Assembly (NCBI GenBank): GCA_963678075.2
Contig: CAXXPK010000003.1
Span: 992,001-1,056,000 of the forward strand
Direction of reading: 5' to 3'
DNA: 64,000 bases
DNA from: Oleispirillum sp963678075
Lineage (GTDB): Bacteria > Pseudomonadota > Alphaproteobacteria > Rhodospirillales > Rhodospirillaceae
The translations under genes were made by a program, and so were the position numbers. Every line of letters begins with the position of its first letter. The stretch's first letter is position 1. Positions 44,004-52,879 of the stretch are shown one piece after another. Under the pieces are notes generated by a model. It did not search any database. It was not told the DNA's origin and was given only the letters and a program-made list of their open reading frames with translations.

Positions 44004-46863
44004 CGCGGCCACGTGGCTTCAGCGCCGCGTCCAGATAGGGGGCGGTATAGCCGCGCTTCGCGGCGATGATGTCCTCGGGCGTGCCGGTGGCGACGATCTG
44101 GCCGCCGCCGTCGCCGCCCTCCGGTCCGACATCAATGATCCAGTCGGCGGTCTTGATGACCTCTAGATTGTGTTCGATCACCACCACGGTGTTGCCGGCA
44201 TCGACCAGGGCGTGCAGCACCTCCAGCAGTTTCTTGACGTCCTCGAAGTGCAGGCCGGTGGTCGGTTCGTCCAGGATATAGAGGGTCCGTCCGGTGGCGC
44301 GGCGGGTTAGTTCCTTCGATAGCTTGACGCGTTGCGCTTCGCCGCCCGATAGGGTGGTGGCCTGCTGTCCCAGATGGACATAGCCCAGTCCGACCCGTTG
44401 CAGCAGGACCAGCTTGTCGCGGATCGCGGGCACCGCCTTGAAAAACCCCACCCCTTCGTCCACCGTCATGTCCAGCACGTCGGCGATGGACTTGCCCTTG
44501 TAGCGGATATCCAGAGTTTCGCGGTTATAGCGTTTACCCTTGCAGACGTCGCACCGCACGTAAACGTCGGGCAGGAAGTGCATTTCGATCTTGATCAGAC
44601 CGTCGCCCTGGCAGGCCTCGCAGCGACCGCCCTTGACGTTGAACGAAAAACGCCCCGCCTTGTAGCCGCGTGCCCGTGCCTCGGGCAGACCGGCGAACCA
44701 GTCGCGGATCGGCGTGAAGGCGCCGGTGTGGGTGGCGGGGTTGGATCGTGGCGTGCGTCCGATCGGCGACTGATCGATATCGACGATCTTGTCGATGGCG
44801 GCCAAGCCGGTGATTTCGTCGTGGGCGAGCGGCAGGTCGCGGGCGCCGTTCAACTGCCGGGCCACGGCCTTGTATAGGGTTTCCAGGATCAGGGTGGACT
44901 TGCCGCCGCCCGAAACCCCGGTGACGCAGGTGAAGGTCCCCAGCGGGATATCGACGTCGATGTCGCGCAGGTTGTTGTCCCTGGCGCCGCGAATGCCGAT
45001 GAACAGGCCGCTTCCCGGCCGCCGCGCCGCAGGGACCGGCACCGTGCGCGCGCCGATCAGGTACTGCCCGGTCAGGCTGTCGGGACAGGCCATGATTGCG
45101 TCCGGCGTGCCCTCGGCGACCACGCCGCCGCCGTGGGTTCCGGCGCCCGGTCCCATGTCGATGACGTAATCGGCGGTGCGGATCGCATCCTCGTCGTGTT
45201 CTACCACGATCACCGTGTTGCCCAGGTCGCGCAGGCGCTTCAGGGTGCCGAGCAGACGGTCGTTGTCGCGCTGATGCAAGCCGATCGACGGTTCGTCGAG
45301 GACGTAGAGCACGCCGCTTAAGCCCGAACCGATCTGGCTGGCCAGACGGATGCGCTGGCTTTCGCCGCCGGACAAAGTGCCCGAGGTGCGCGATAGCGAC
45401 AGATACTCCAGTCCGACGTTGGCCAGGAAGCGCAGGCGCTCGTCGATTTCCTTCAGGACGCGGCTGGCGATTTCACGGTTTTTCTCGGACAGTTGGGCAT
45501 CCAGGGATCGGAACCAGACCAGTGCCTCGCCGATCGACAGGCGGGTGATCTCGGCGATGTTCATGCCCGCGATCTTGACCGCCAGAGCCTCGGGCTTGAG
45601 GCGGTCGCCGTGGCATGTCTCGCACGGGGATGAGGTCTGGTATTTGGCGATTTCCTCGCGCATCCAGGCGGAATCGGTTTCGCGGAAGCGACGTTCCAGG
45701 TTAGGGATGACGCCTTCGAACGGCTTGTGACTTTCGTAACGGCGCTTGCCGTCCTCCAGCACCAGATGAATCGGCGTCTTGCCGGTGCCGTAAAGGATGG
45801 CATGCCGCGCCTCGGGCGGCAGGTGGCGGAACGGCAGCTTGGAATTGGTGTTGAAATGGGCGCATACCGCCTCCAGGGACTGCATCGCGCTTTGCGAGGT
45901 GGTGCCCATCCAGGGCGCGATGGCGCCGCCGTCGGTGGGCAGGGAGGGATCGGGGACCACCAGTTGCGGGTCGATTGCCATCCGCTTTCCCAGTCCGTCG
46001 CAGTCCGGGCAGGCGCCGAAGGGGTTATTGAACGAAAATAGGCGGGGTTCGATCTCGTCGATGGTGAAACCGGAAACCGGGCAGGCGAACTTCGCCGAAT
46101 AGGATTGCCGCGCCCCGGTTTCCGCGTCCTCGGCATAAGCCAGGCCGTCGGCGAGTTCGAGGATGGTTTCCAGGGATCCAGCGAGGCGGATTTCCAGCTC
46201 CGGCTTGACGACGACGCGATCGACCACGACCTCGATGTCGTGCTTGAACTTCTTGTCGAGCGCCGGAGCGTCCTCGATCGCGTACAAGGTGCCGTCGATT
46301 TTTACCCGTTGGAAGCCGCGCGCCAGCAACTCCTTCAGCTCCTTTTTGTACTCGCCCTTGCGACCGCGGATGATCGGCGCCAGCAGGTAGAGTCTGGTCC
46401 CTTCGGGCAGCGCCATGATGCGGTCCACCATCTGCGAAACCGTCTGGCTTTCGATCGGCAGGCCGGTGGCGGGGGAGTACGGTACGCCGATGCGCGCCCA
46501 CAACAGGCGCATGTAGTCGTAGATCTCGGTCACCGTGCCAACCGTCGAACGCGGATTGTGCGAGGTGGTCTTCTGCTCGATGGAAATCGCCGGCGATAGC
46601 CCGTCGATGGAATCGACGTCGGGTTTTTGCATTATTTCCAGGAATTGCCGGGCATAGGCCGACAGGCTTTCGACATAGCGACGCTGGCCCTCGGCATAGA
46701 TGGTGTCGAAGGCGAGGGACGATTTTCCCGATCCCGACAGACCGGTGATCACGACCAGTCGATTCTTCGGAATATCGACGGAAACGTTCCGAAGGTTGTG
46801 TTCCCTCGCGCCACGGACGGAGAGGACGGAAGATTCCAGAATCAGGTCGGGATCGCGGGTCAT
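43981..46863 (-). CDS. uvrA: excinuclease ABC subunit A
   Basis: DNA-damage recognition ATPase of nucleotide excision repair, about 960 residues. Two ABC modules: Walker A LVVITGLSGSGKSSLAFDT near 37 and CVTGVSGGGKSTLILETL near 650; signatures TLSGGESQRIRLASQIGSGL and TLSGGEAQRVKLSKELTR; two zinc modules (CDGLG and CETCHG in the first half, CEACQGDGL and CDVCKGKRYN in the second). ATG 46863 is used; a TTG at 46875 would add four residues. No LexA-type box recognised upstream. Intact. Confidence 0.95.
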   Translation of the reverse strand: MTRDPDLILESSVLSVRGAREHNLRNVSVDIPKNRLVVITGLSGSGKSSLAFDTIYAEGQRRYVESLSAYARQFLEIMQKPDVDSIDGLSPAISIEQKTTSHNPRSTVGTVTEIYDYMRLLWARIGVPYSPATGLPIESQTVSQMVDRIMALPEGTRLYLLAPIIRGRKGEYKKELKELLARGFQRVKIDGTLYAIEDAPALDKKFKHDIEVVVDRVVVKPELEIRLAGSLETILELADGLAYAEDAETGARQSYSAKFACPVSGFTIDEIEPRLFSFNNPFGACPDCDGLGKRMAIDPQLVVPDPSLPTDGGAIAPWMGTTSQSAMQSLEAVCAHFNTNSKLPFRHLPPEARHAILYGTGKTPIHLVLEDGKRRYESHKPFEGVIPNLERRFRETDSAWMREEIAKYQTSSPCETCHGDRLKPEALAVKIAGMNIAEITRLSIGEALVWFRSLDAQLSEKNREIASRVLKEIDERLRFLANVGLEYLSLSRTSGTLSGGESQRIRLASQIGSGLSGVLYVLDEPSIGLHQRDNDRLLGTLKRLRDLGNTVIVVEHDEDAIRTADYVIDMGPGAGTHGGGVVAEGTPDAIMACPDSLTGQYLIGARTVPVPAARRPGSGLFIGIRGARDNNLRDIDVDIPLGTFTCVTGVSGGGKSTLILETLYKAVARQLNGARDLPLAHDEITGLAAIDKIVDIDQSPIGRTPRSNPATHTGAFTPIRDWFAGLPEARARGYKAGRFSFNVKGGRCEACQGDGLIKIEMHFLPDVYVRCDVCKGKRYNRETLDIRYKGKSIADVLDMTVDEGVGFFKAVPAIRDKLVLLQRVGLGYVHLGQQATTLSGGEAQRVKLSKELTRRATGRTLYILDEPTTGLHFEDVKKLLEVLHALVDAGNTVVVIEHNLEVIKTADWIIDVGPEGGDGGGQIVATGTPEDIIAAKRGYTAPYLDAALKPRGRVTPSDGT

Positions 46864-47196
46864 CGAATTTTGCAACCATTGTGAAAAAAGCGAAAAGCCT
46901 TTGGCTCATAACATGCAAGGAAGGTGCTGTCGATGTCGTCGGCGGAGCTTTTCCTGACGCTTTGCACAGCATTCGCCCAGTGCACTGCACAAAAAATAGG
47001 ATCCTTGTGGGCGGAAGGGAAGGGTGTGATCAAGGCTTGCGCAAAGGCGCTTGACTTGCTGGCCCCAACGAGCATGTTTGTGGGCGGGGAAGCCGCGGGC
47101 GGAGGGCCTGTTCGTGGTTGGGTGAGGGCCCAAATCGGCGACGAAAACAGAAACAACGCGGAAAAAACCGCATCATCTGCAGGGGCCGTTTCGAAC
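46864..47196. other. uvrA-livH intergenic region
   Basis: 333 bases between divergent uvrA and the livH remnant. An open frame runs in from 46924 to livH but has no family match in this part and looks spurious. TGCACAGC...GTGCACTGCACA and GC-rich repeats are visible, but no tRNA, riboswitch or convincing operator. Confidence 0.4.
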
Positions 47197-48112
47197 TTGG
47201 CTTATTTTCTTCAGCAGCTTATCAACGGGCTGACTCTGGGCGCGATCTATGGTCTGATCGCGATCGGGTACACCATGGTGTACGGCATCATCGGCATGAT
47301 CAATTTCGCCCATGGCGAGATTTACATGATCGGCGCCTTTGTTTCCGTCGTGACCTATCTGGTTCTATCGGCGCTGGGCCTGGGGTACATCCCTTTGGTT
47401 CTGCTGGTGATGCTGGTGGCCTCGATGCTGTTCATCTCGGTTTATGGGTGGAGCATCGAGCGTCTTGCCTATCGCCCGCTGCGCGGCGCGCCCAAGTTGG
47501 CGGCGCTGATCTCGGCGATCGGCATGTCGATCGCCTTGCAAAACTACGTGTAGTTGACGCAGGGGGGCTCGCGTCAAGGCGTTGGCGCCGGTGATCTCGG
47601 GCGGCCTGACCTTGATGGAGCAGGACGGTTTCGCGGTGCGGATGTCCTATCTGCAGGTCTTCATCATGATCCTGACCATGGTTCTGATGGTCGGCTTTAC
47701 CTTTCTGATCGAAAAGACCTCGCTCGGTCGGCAGCAGCGCGCCTGCGAGCAGGACTGAACCATGGCGGGGCTGGTCGGCATCAATGTCGATCGCACCATC
47801 AGCCTGACCTTCGTGATGGGCGCCGCTCTGGCCGCCGTCGCCGGGATGATGGTGACGCTCTATTACGGCGTGGTGGATTTCTATATCGGCTTCCTGGCCA
47901 GAATGAAGGCGTTCACGGCGGCGGTTCTGGGGGGTATCGGCTCGTTGCCCAGCGCCATGCTGGGCGGCATTCTGATCGGTTTGATCGAAGCCTTTTGGTC
48001 CGCCTATTTCACCATTGAATACAAAGATGTGGCGGCGTTCTCGATCCTTGTTCTGGTGCTGATCTTCCGCCCGACCGGTTTGCTGGGCAAACCAGAAATC
48101 GAGAAGGTGTAG
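47197..48112 (+). pseudogene. livH: branched-chain amino acid ABC permease LivH, three lesions
   Basis: Inner-membrane permease of the Leu/Ile/Val importer. TTG 47197 fits the family start YFLQQLINGLTLGAIYGLIA. The first part reads YTMVYGIIGMINFAHGEIYM and LRGAPKLAALISAIGMSIA, then QNYV is followed by TAG 47551-47553 where the family has Gln. One extra G in the run 47562-47567 changes frame (ARVKALAPVISGG, MEQDGFAVRMSYLQVFIMI). A TGA at 47756-47758 interrupts again before MAGLVGINVDRT, which continues to 48112 (SLPSAMLGGILIGLIEAFWS). Three independent lesions show clear loss of function. Confidence 0.9.
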
Positions 48113-48116
48113 GACG

Positions 48117-48276
48117 ATGACGGAGATGACGACTTCGCCCCGGGCGACCGGCTCCGCCATGCCGGGACTCAAGGCCGTTTTGTGCGATGCGGCGATGACC
48201 GCCGTTGTCGTGCTGATCCTGGCCATCCCCCTTATCGGCTTGAAAAGCGACAGCGTCGGCACCGCGCTGCAACTAG
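48117..48276 (+). pseudogene. livM: branched-chain amino acid ABC permease LivM, 5' stub cut by IS
   Basis: Starts at ATG 48117 just after livH. About 53 residues remain, with a first membrane helix (AAMTAVVVLILAIPLIGLK), before the frame enters the IS at 48277. By its place after livH it is the N-terminus of LivM. Nothing on the other side of the IS resembles the rest of livM, livG or livF. Confidence 0.7.
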
Positions 48277-49120
48277 GCTCAGGGCCCATTAAATTATTGT
48301 CAGGCAGATCGGCGGCTGATTCACTCACGGGAGGGAGGACCCCATCCATGAGTGATCTGTTTTGGTTGTCAGAGAGGCAGTTGGCGAAGATCGAGCCGCA
48401 TTTCCCGCTATCGCATGGCGTGCTGCGGGTTGATGATCGGCGAGTGATCAGCGGCATCGTTCATGTGATCCGCAACGGCTTACGGTGGCGAGATGCACCA
48501 CCTGTCTATGGCCCCCACAAAACCCTCTATAATCGTTTCGTTCGCTGGAGCCGACTTGGGGTGTTCAGCCGGATCTTCGCGGCCTTGACGGGAGCGGCAG
48601 GCCCTCCAGACCGGTTGATGATCGATGCAACCCACCTGAAAGCTCATCGGACCGCCGCGAGCCTCCATAAAAAGGGGCTCTTCCCCGATGTATCGGACGC
48701 ACAAAAGGCGGGCTGAACTCCAAGCTTCATGCGGTTTGCGACGGACAAGGAAGGCCCCTCATCCTGCTGCTCAGCGAGGGGCAAATGAGCGATGACAAAG
48801 GCGCGATGCTGTTGCTCGACCTATTTCCCAAGGTCAACGTCCTGATCGCCGACAAGGGCTATGACGGTGATCCTCTTCGAGAGGCTTTGACACAGCGAGG
48901 GATCGCTACATGCATCCCGCCAATGCGTCATCGCAAAACCCAGTACGCTTACGACAAAACCCTCTATCGCCAGCGTCATAGGATCGAGAACCTCTTCGCT
49001 CGCCTCAAGGATTGGCGGCGTATCCACACCCGATATGACCAATGCGCGGATATCTTCTTTGCCGCCGTCATCATCGCGGTACTCCTCCTCTTCTGGATCG
49101 AACCTTAATGAGTCCTGAGC
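48277..49120 (+). mobile_element. IS5-family (IS427-like) insertion sequence at livM-trpC junction
   Basis: 844-base element with inverted ends starting GCTCAGG and matching through CATTAA (left GCTCAGGGCCCATTAA, right GCTCAGGACTCATTAA on the complementary strand). CTAG flanks both ends (48273-48276 and 49121-49124). The left flank is livM and the right flank is trpC on the opposite strand, two unrelated genes that normally both continue. The element therefore marks a rearrangement, probably a deletion between two copies of the same IS, rather than a single clean insertion. An assembly collapse on a repeated IS is an alternative. Confidence 0.85.
48348..49108 (+). CDS. IS5-family (IS427-like) transposase in two frames
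   Basis: The first frame starts at ATG 48348 after GGGAGGAGG and runs to TGA at 48714-48716: MSDLFWLSERQLAKIEPHFP, GIVHVIRNGLRWRDAP, YNRFVRWSRLGVF, LMIDATHLKAHRTAASLHKK (first catalytic Asp). The second frame takes over around CAAAAGG near 48700 with GGLNSKLHAVCDGQGRPLIL, MSDDKGAMLLLD, VLIADKGYDGDPLRE (second Asp) and LYRQRHRIENLFARLKDWRR (Glu), ending at 49108. A -1 shift joins them, as expected for this IS subgroup, which uses programmed frameshifting. Full length otherwise; could be active. Confidence 0.85.
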
Positions 49121-49904
49121 CTAGAAGCCTTTGTGTCGCGGCGGTGACGTCGGCATGACGCATCAGGGATTCGCCAACCAGGAAACGCCGTGATCCGACG
49201 GTGGCCATGCGGTCCAGATCCGCCCGCGTTTTCAGCCCGCTTTCGGCGACCAGGACGCGGTCGGGCGGGCAGGCGGCGGCCAGTGCCTCGGTCACCGCCA
49301 GATCGGTGGTCATGGTCTTGAGGTTGCGGTTATTGACCCCCAACAGGCGGCTTTTCAGCTTGAGCGCGCGGTCGAATTCCGGCGCGTCGTGAATTTCCAC
49401 CAGCACGTCCATGCCCAGGTCGATGGCGGCCTGTTCCAGGTCGCGCGCTTCCGCGTCTGTCAGGGCGGCCATGATCAGAAGGATGCAATCGGCGCCCCAG
49501 GCGCGGGCCTCCGCCACCTGATAGACGTCGAGCATGAAGTCCTTGCGCAGCACCGGAAGATCGACGGCATTCCGTGCCGCGAACAGAACTTCCGGTCCGC
49601 CCTGGAAGCAGGGGGCATCGGTCAGCACCGACAGGCAGGCCGCGCCGCCGGCGACATAGGCGCGGGCCAGCGCCGCCGGATCGAAATCCGTGCGGATCAG
49701 TCCGGCCGAGGGCGATGCCTTCTTGATTTCGGCGATCAGGCCGAAGCCGCCCGTATCGACGGCCCGGTCCAGCGCTGCGGAAAAACCGCGCGGCGGAGCC
49801 TGTTCCGCAGCCTGGTGAATCAGGGCGGAAAGCGGCACGCACGCCTTCGCCGCGACGACCTCGTCACGCTTGGTGGCGCAGATTTTTGCCAGAACGTCGC
49901 TCAC
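49071..49904 (-). CDS. trpC: indole-3-glycerol phosphate synthase with IS-encoded tail
   Basis: Fourth step enzyme of tryptophan synthesis. GTG 49904 overlaps the trpD stop (GTGA). 277 residues: LIAEIKKASPSAGLIRTDFD (catalytic Lys), LSVLTDAPCFQGGPEVL, VLRKDFMLDVYQVAEARAWG, GVNNRNLKTM and VAESGLKTRADLDRM, then FLVGESLMRHADVTAATQRL. The enzyme core is complete. After the CTAG at 49121-49124 the last 16 residues (GSGLIKVRSRRGG and on) are read from the end of the IS element, replacing the natural last few residues. moaC, moeA and lexA, which often follow trpC in this order of bacteria, are absent here. Confidence 0.9.
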   Translation of the reverse strand: MSDVLAKICATKRDEVVAAKACVPLSALIHQAAEQAPPRGFSAALDRAVDTGGFGLIAEIKKASPSAGLIRTDFDPAALARAYVAGGAACLSVLTDAPCFQGGPEVLFAARNAVDLPVLRKDFMLDVYQVAEARAWGADCILLIMAALTDAEARDLEQAAIDLGMDVLVEIHDAPEFDRALKLKSRLLGVNNRNLKTMTTDLAVTEALAAACPPDRVLVAESGLKTRADLDRMATVGSRRFLVGESLMRHADVTAATQRLLGSGLIKVRSRRGGVPR

Positions 49905-50935
49905 GCCATGGGCTCGTTGGTGATGCGGACGAATTCGTCCAGCACGGCTTTCACCGAACCATCCGCCATTGCCTTCATGGCCTTGGCCACGCCATCTTGA
50001 AGCGATGTCGCGGCATCCGCGACGACCAGGACGGCAGCGGCGTTCAAGGCGACGGCATCGCGCAAGGGGATCAGGGCGGCCGGAACCTCGGGTTCGAAAA
50101 TGGCGCGCAGGGCGGCGGCGTTGAAGTCCGGATCGCCGCCGGTCAGGGCATCTGCGGTGACTCGCGGCAACCCCACGTCTTCCGGCGCGATGGTGAAGGT
50201 GGAAATCCGACCGTCCTTCCACTCAGCCACATCGGTGGGGCCGGTGGTGGTGATTTCGTCCAGGCCGTCGCTGCCATGCACCACCCAGGCGCGTTCCGCC
50301 CCCAGGTGACCCAAAACGGCGGCCAGGGGTTCCAACCAGCTTTTGGCGAAGACGCCGATTACCAGGCGCTTGACCCCGGCGGGATTGGCCAGAGGACCCA
50401 GGATGTTGAAAATCGTCCGCGTGCCGATTTCGACGCGGGTTGGTCCGACGTGTTTCATCGCGCTGTGGTAACGGGTCGCCAGCATGAAGCCGATCCTGGC
50501 CTCGGCGATGGCGCGTTCGACCACCGGCAGTTCGGCGTCCAGATTGACGCCCAGGGCCTTCAGCATGTCGGCGGAGCCGGACTTCGAGGTCTGCGCCTTG
50601 TTGCCGTGTTTCGCGACGGTCAGACCGCAGCCCGCCACGGTCAGCGCCGCGCCGGTCGAGATGTTATAGCTGCCCGAGCAATCGCCGCCGGTGCCGACGA
50701 TATCCACCGCGTTGGATGGCGCCTTGACCGCCAGAGCCTTGGCCCGCATGGTCCGTGCCGCGCCGGTGATTTCGGCGATGGTTTCGCCGCGCAGGCGCAT
50801 TCCCATCAACAGGGCGCCGATCTGCGACGGCGTCGCCTGTCCCGACATGATGATGTCGAAGGCCCTGGCGGCGGCGTCCTCGGACAGGGTTTCCCCCGTC
50901 GAGATGCGGGTCAGGATTGGTTTCAGGTCGGTCAT
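49901..50935 (-). CDS. trpD: anthranilate phosphoribosyltransferase
   Basis: Adds phosphoribosyl to anthranilate in tryptophan synthesis; 344 residues. Motifs: SQIGALLMGMRLRGETIAEI, VDIVGTGGDCSGSYNISTGAA (PRPP-binding glycine loop), VAKHGNKAQTSKSGSADML, FNILGPLANPAG and WVVHGSDGLDEITTTGPT. Start 50935, 17 bases after trpG, and coupled to trpC. Intact. Confidence 0.95.
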   Translation of the reverse strand: MTDLKPILTRISTGETLSEDAAARAFDIIMSGQATPSQIGALLMGMRLRGETIAEITGAARTMRAKALAVKAPSNAVDIVGTGGDCSGSYNISTGAALTVAGCGLTVAKHGNKAQTSKSGSADMLKALGVNLDAELPVVERAIAEARIGFMLATRYHSAMKHVGPTRVEIGTRTIFNILGPLANPAGVKRLVIGVFAKSWLEPLAAVLGHLGAERAWVVHGSDGLDEITTTGPTDVAEWKDGRISTFTIAPEDVGLPRVTADALTGGDPDFNAAALRAIFEPEVPAALIPLRDAVALNAAAVLVVADAATSLQDGVAKAMKAMADGSVKAVLDEFVRITNEPMA

Positions 50936-50952
50936 TTCGGTCCGTCTTTCGT

Positions 50953-51531
50953 TCAGGCGCTGGCCGCGAGGGTCAGGAAGTTCTTCAGTATTTGATGCCC
51001 ATGCTGCGAAGTGATGCTTTCCGGATGGAATTGCACGCCAAAGATCGGCAGTTCGGCGTGGGCCAATCCCATGATCAGTCCGTCCGGGCTTTCCGCCGTG
51101 ACGGTCAGACGGGCGGGCAGGCTGGAACGCTCCACCAGCAGGGAGTGATAGCGCGTTGCCTGAAACGGGCTGGGGATGTCGGTGAAGACGTCGCTGCCGC
51201 GATGGCTGATTTCGCAAACCTTGCCATGCATCGGCTCCGGCGCACGCACCACCTTGCCGCCGAAGGCTTGTCCGATCGTTTGATGCCCCAGGCAGACGCC
51301 GAACAGCGGGACTTGCCGTTCCGCCGCCAAGGCCGTCAGGGACAAGCAAATTCCGGCGCGTTCCGGGTCGCAGGGCCCGGGCGACAGGATAATGCCCTGC
51401 GGCAGCTTGGCGATCGCGTCCTCGGCGGAGAGCGCGTCGTTGCGCACCACCTCGACTTCGGCCCCCAGTTCCCCCAGATAATGCCAGAGGTTGTAGGTGA
51501 AGCTGTCGTAGTTGTCGATCAGCAGGTACAT
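50953..51531 (-). CDS. trpG: anthranilate synthase glutamine amidotransferase subunit
   Basis: Glutaminase half of anthranilate synthase, 192 residues from ATG 51531. Seen: LLIDNYDSFTYNLWHYLGEL, ILSPGPCDPERAGICL, the nucleophile in FGVCLGHQTIGQAFGG (Cys near 83) and the triad His and Glu in IFGVQFHPESITSQHG. In many relatives it follows trpE directly; here a convergently/divergently arranged polysaccharide deacetylase gene lies between them. Intact. Confidence 0.95.
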   Translation of the reverse strand: MYLLIDNYDSFTYNLWHYLGELGAEVEVVRNDALSAEDAIAKLPQGIILSPGPCDPERAGICLSLTALAAERQVPLFGVCLGHQTIGQAFGGKVVRAPEPMHGKVCEISHRGSDVFTDIPSPFQATRYHSLLVERSSLPARLTVTAESPDGLIMGLAHAELPIFGVQFHPESITSQHGHQILKNFLTLAASA

Positions 51532-51757
51532 CGGTCGCAAACCTCGTTTTTCCCGGACATCGGCTCGGCGCACAGGATGGACGGCGGACATGGTTGCGTC
51601 AAGCGAACGAAGGCAGGAAGCGGATGCGACTCCCCCTTTTCGATGGCTGAGCCACAACAAGCGGCCCAGGTGATTCTGTCCGTGCCGTACGTGCCCCTGG
51701 TTCGCATCCGCGTTCCTGGTGTATGGTTTCGCCGGAAATTGCGAAGAGGAGCAAAGC

Positions 51758-52786
51758 GTGGTTGGTCAGGCTCATCGGAAGAAACGGATACCCGCGAAAA
51801 AGCCGACCAAGCTTTCCGTTACCGTAATCGCCGCTTGTCTGGGCGGGGCCCTGGTCCTGGGTGCGGGGCTGGGTTGGTGGGGGGCGTCGCGCATGGCGGA
51901 AAAGCCGGAGCCGTCACGCCAGGTCGTGGGGAAATCGCAGACGCCGATTGTTCCGCCAAAGCCTGTCGAGGCCGTCAAGCCAGAGGCCTTGCCGCCCGTG
52001 TCCGAACCGGAAGTGGCGGCGTTGCCCCCGGCGGCGGAGGCGCCGGTCGAGGTCCAGGCCGGGATTCCGGCGTGGCGCAAGAATGCCCTGCCGTTCACGC
52101 GGGTTGTCGGTCTTCCGATGGTCGCCATCGTCATCGACGACATGGGAGTGGACCCGCGCCGCAACGCGCAAGTCATCGCCATCTCCGCGCCGTTGACCAC
52201 ATCGTTTCTCAGCTACGCGCAAAACTTGCCGAAACAGACGGCGGCGGCACGAGCCGCCGGACACGAATTGCTGCTACACATGCCAATGGAGCCTTCGGGG
52301 TCGGGCTATGATCCGGGTCCCGACGTGCTGCTGACCGCGATGAGCCCCGAGGCAATCCAGACACGTCTGCGCCAGTCCCTGTCGTCATTTTCGGGCTACG
52401 TCGGCATCAACAACCACATGGGAAGCAAGTTCACCGCCGACGAGGCGGCGATGCGGGTGGTGATGCGCGAACTGCATGGCGACGGACTGTTGTTTCTGGA
52501 CTCGCTGACCTCGGGCAAGTCGGTGGGGGCGAAGGTGGCGCAGGCCGAGGGCGTACCGAATTTGAGCCGCAACGTCTTTCTTGACGACGACCCGCAACCG
52601 GCGGCGATCCGCGAACAGTTGCGCCGGGTCGAGGAGCATGCCCGCAAGACCGGCATGGTCATCACCATCGGTCATCCCCGCGACACCACCATCGCGGCGT
52701 TGAAGTCCTGGTTGCCGCATGCTCGGGCGGAAGGTTTTCAACTGGTGCCGCTGTCGGTCTTGGCCAAGGCGAAATACAAGGAATAG
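51758..52786 (+). CDS. divergent polysaccharide deacetylase family protein
   Basis: 342 residues from GTG 51758, which has GAAGAGGAG seven bases upstream. A basic N-terminus, one helix (LSVTVIAACLGGALVLGAGLG), a Pro/Val-rich linker to about 105, then the deacetylase-like (YibQ/DUF610) domain: MVAIVIDDMGVDPRRNAQVI, HELLLHMPMEPSGSGYDPGP, INNHMGSKFTADEAAMRVVM, LFLDSLTSGKSVGAKVA and TIGHPRDTTIAALKSWLP. The Asp pair in VIDDMG and the NHMGS loop are where metal would bind. It is probably periplasmic, acting on envelope glycan; substrate unknown. It divides trpE from trpG on the opposite strand. Confidence 0.85.
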   Translation: MVGQAHRKKRIPAKKPTKLSVTVIAACLGGALVLGAGLGWWGASRMAEKPEPSRQVVGKSQTPIVPPKPVEAVKPEALPPVSEPEVAALPPAAEAPVEVQAGIPAWRKNALPFTRVVGLPMVAIVIDDMGVDPRRNAQVIAISAPLTTSFLSYAQNLPKQTAAARAAGHELLLHMPMEPSGSGYDPGPDVLLTAMSPEAIQTRLRQSLSSFSGYVGINNHMGSKFTADEAAMRVVMRELHGDGLLFLDSLTSGKSVGAKVAQAEGVPNLSRNVFLDDDPQPAAIREQLRRVEEHARKTGMVITIGHPRDTTIAALKSWLPHARAEGFQLVPLSVLAKAKYKE

Positions 52787-52879
52787 GCGGGGCTTCGGCG
52801 TGCGCTAGGATGAAACAGGGGATCGAACGGTTGAACGATGCCCTGAACGACGACTTTCCGACGGCGACGGAAGAGGCCT

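Noticed and set aside
46924..47196. Upstream open frame leading into livH as a real N-terminal extension.
   Set aside because: No similarity to permease N-termini; the family start fits TTG 47197.
114..47553. Three in-frame TAG codons (phnD, phnI, livH) as a sign of amber recoding or suppression.
   Set aside because: Family residues at the sites differ (Ser, Gln, Gln), and the same genes or operons also carry frameshifts and deletions, so decay explains them better. Normal genes in the window end in TAG too (for example xthA, trmFO).
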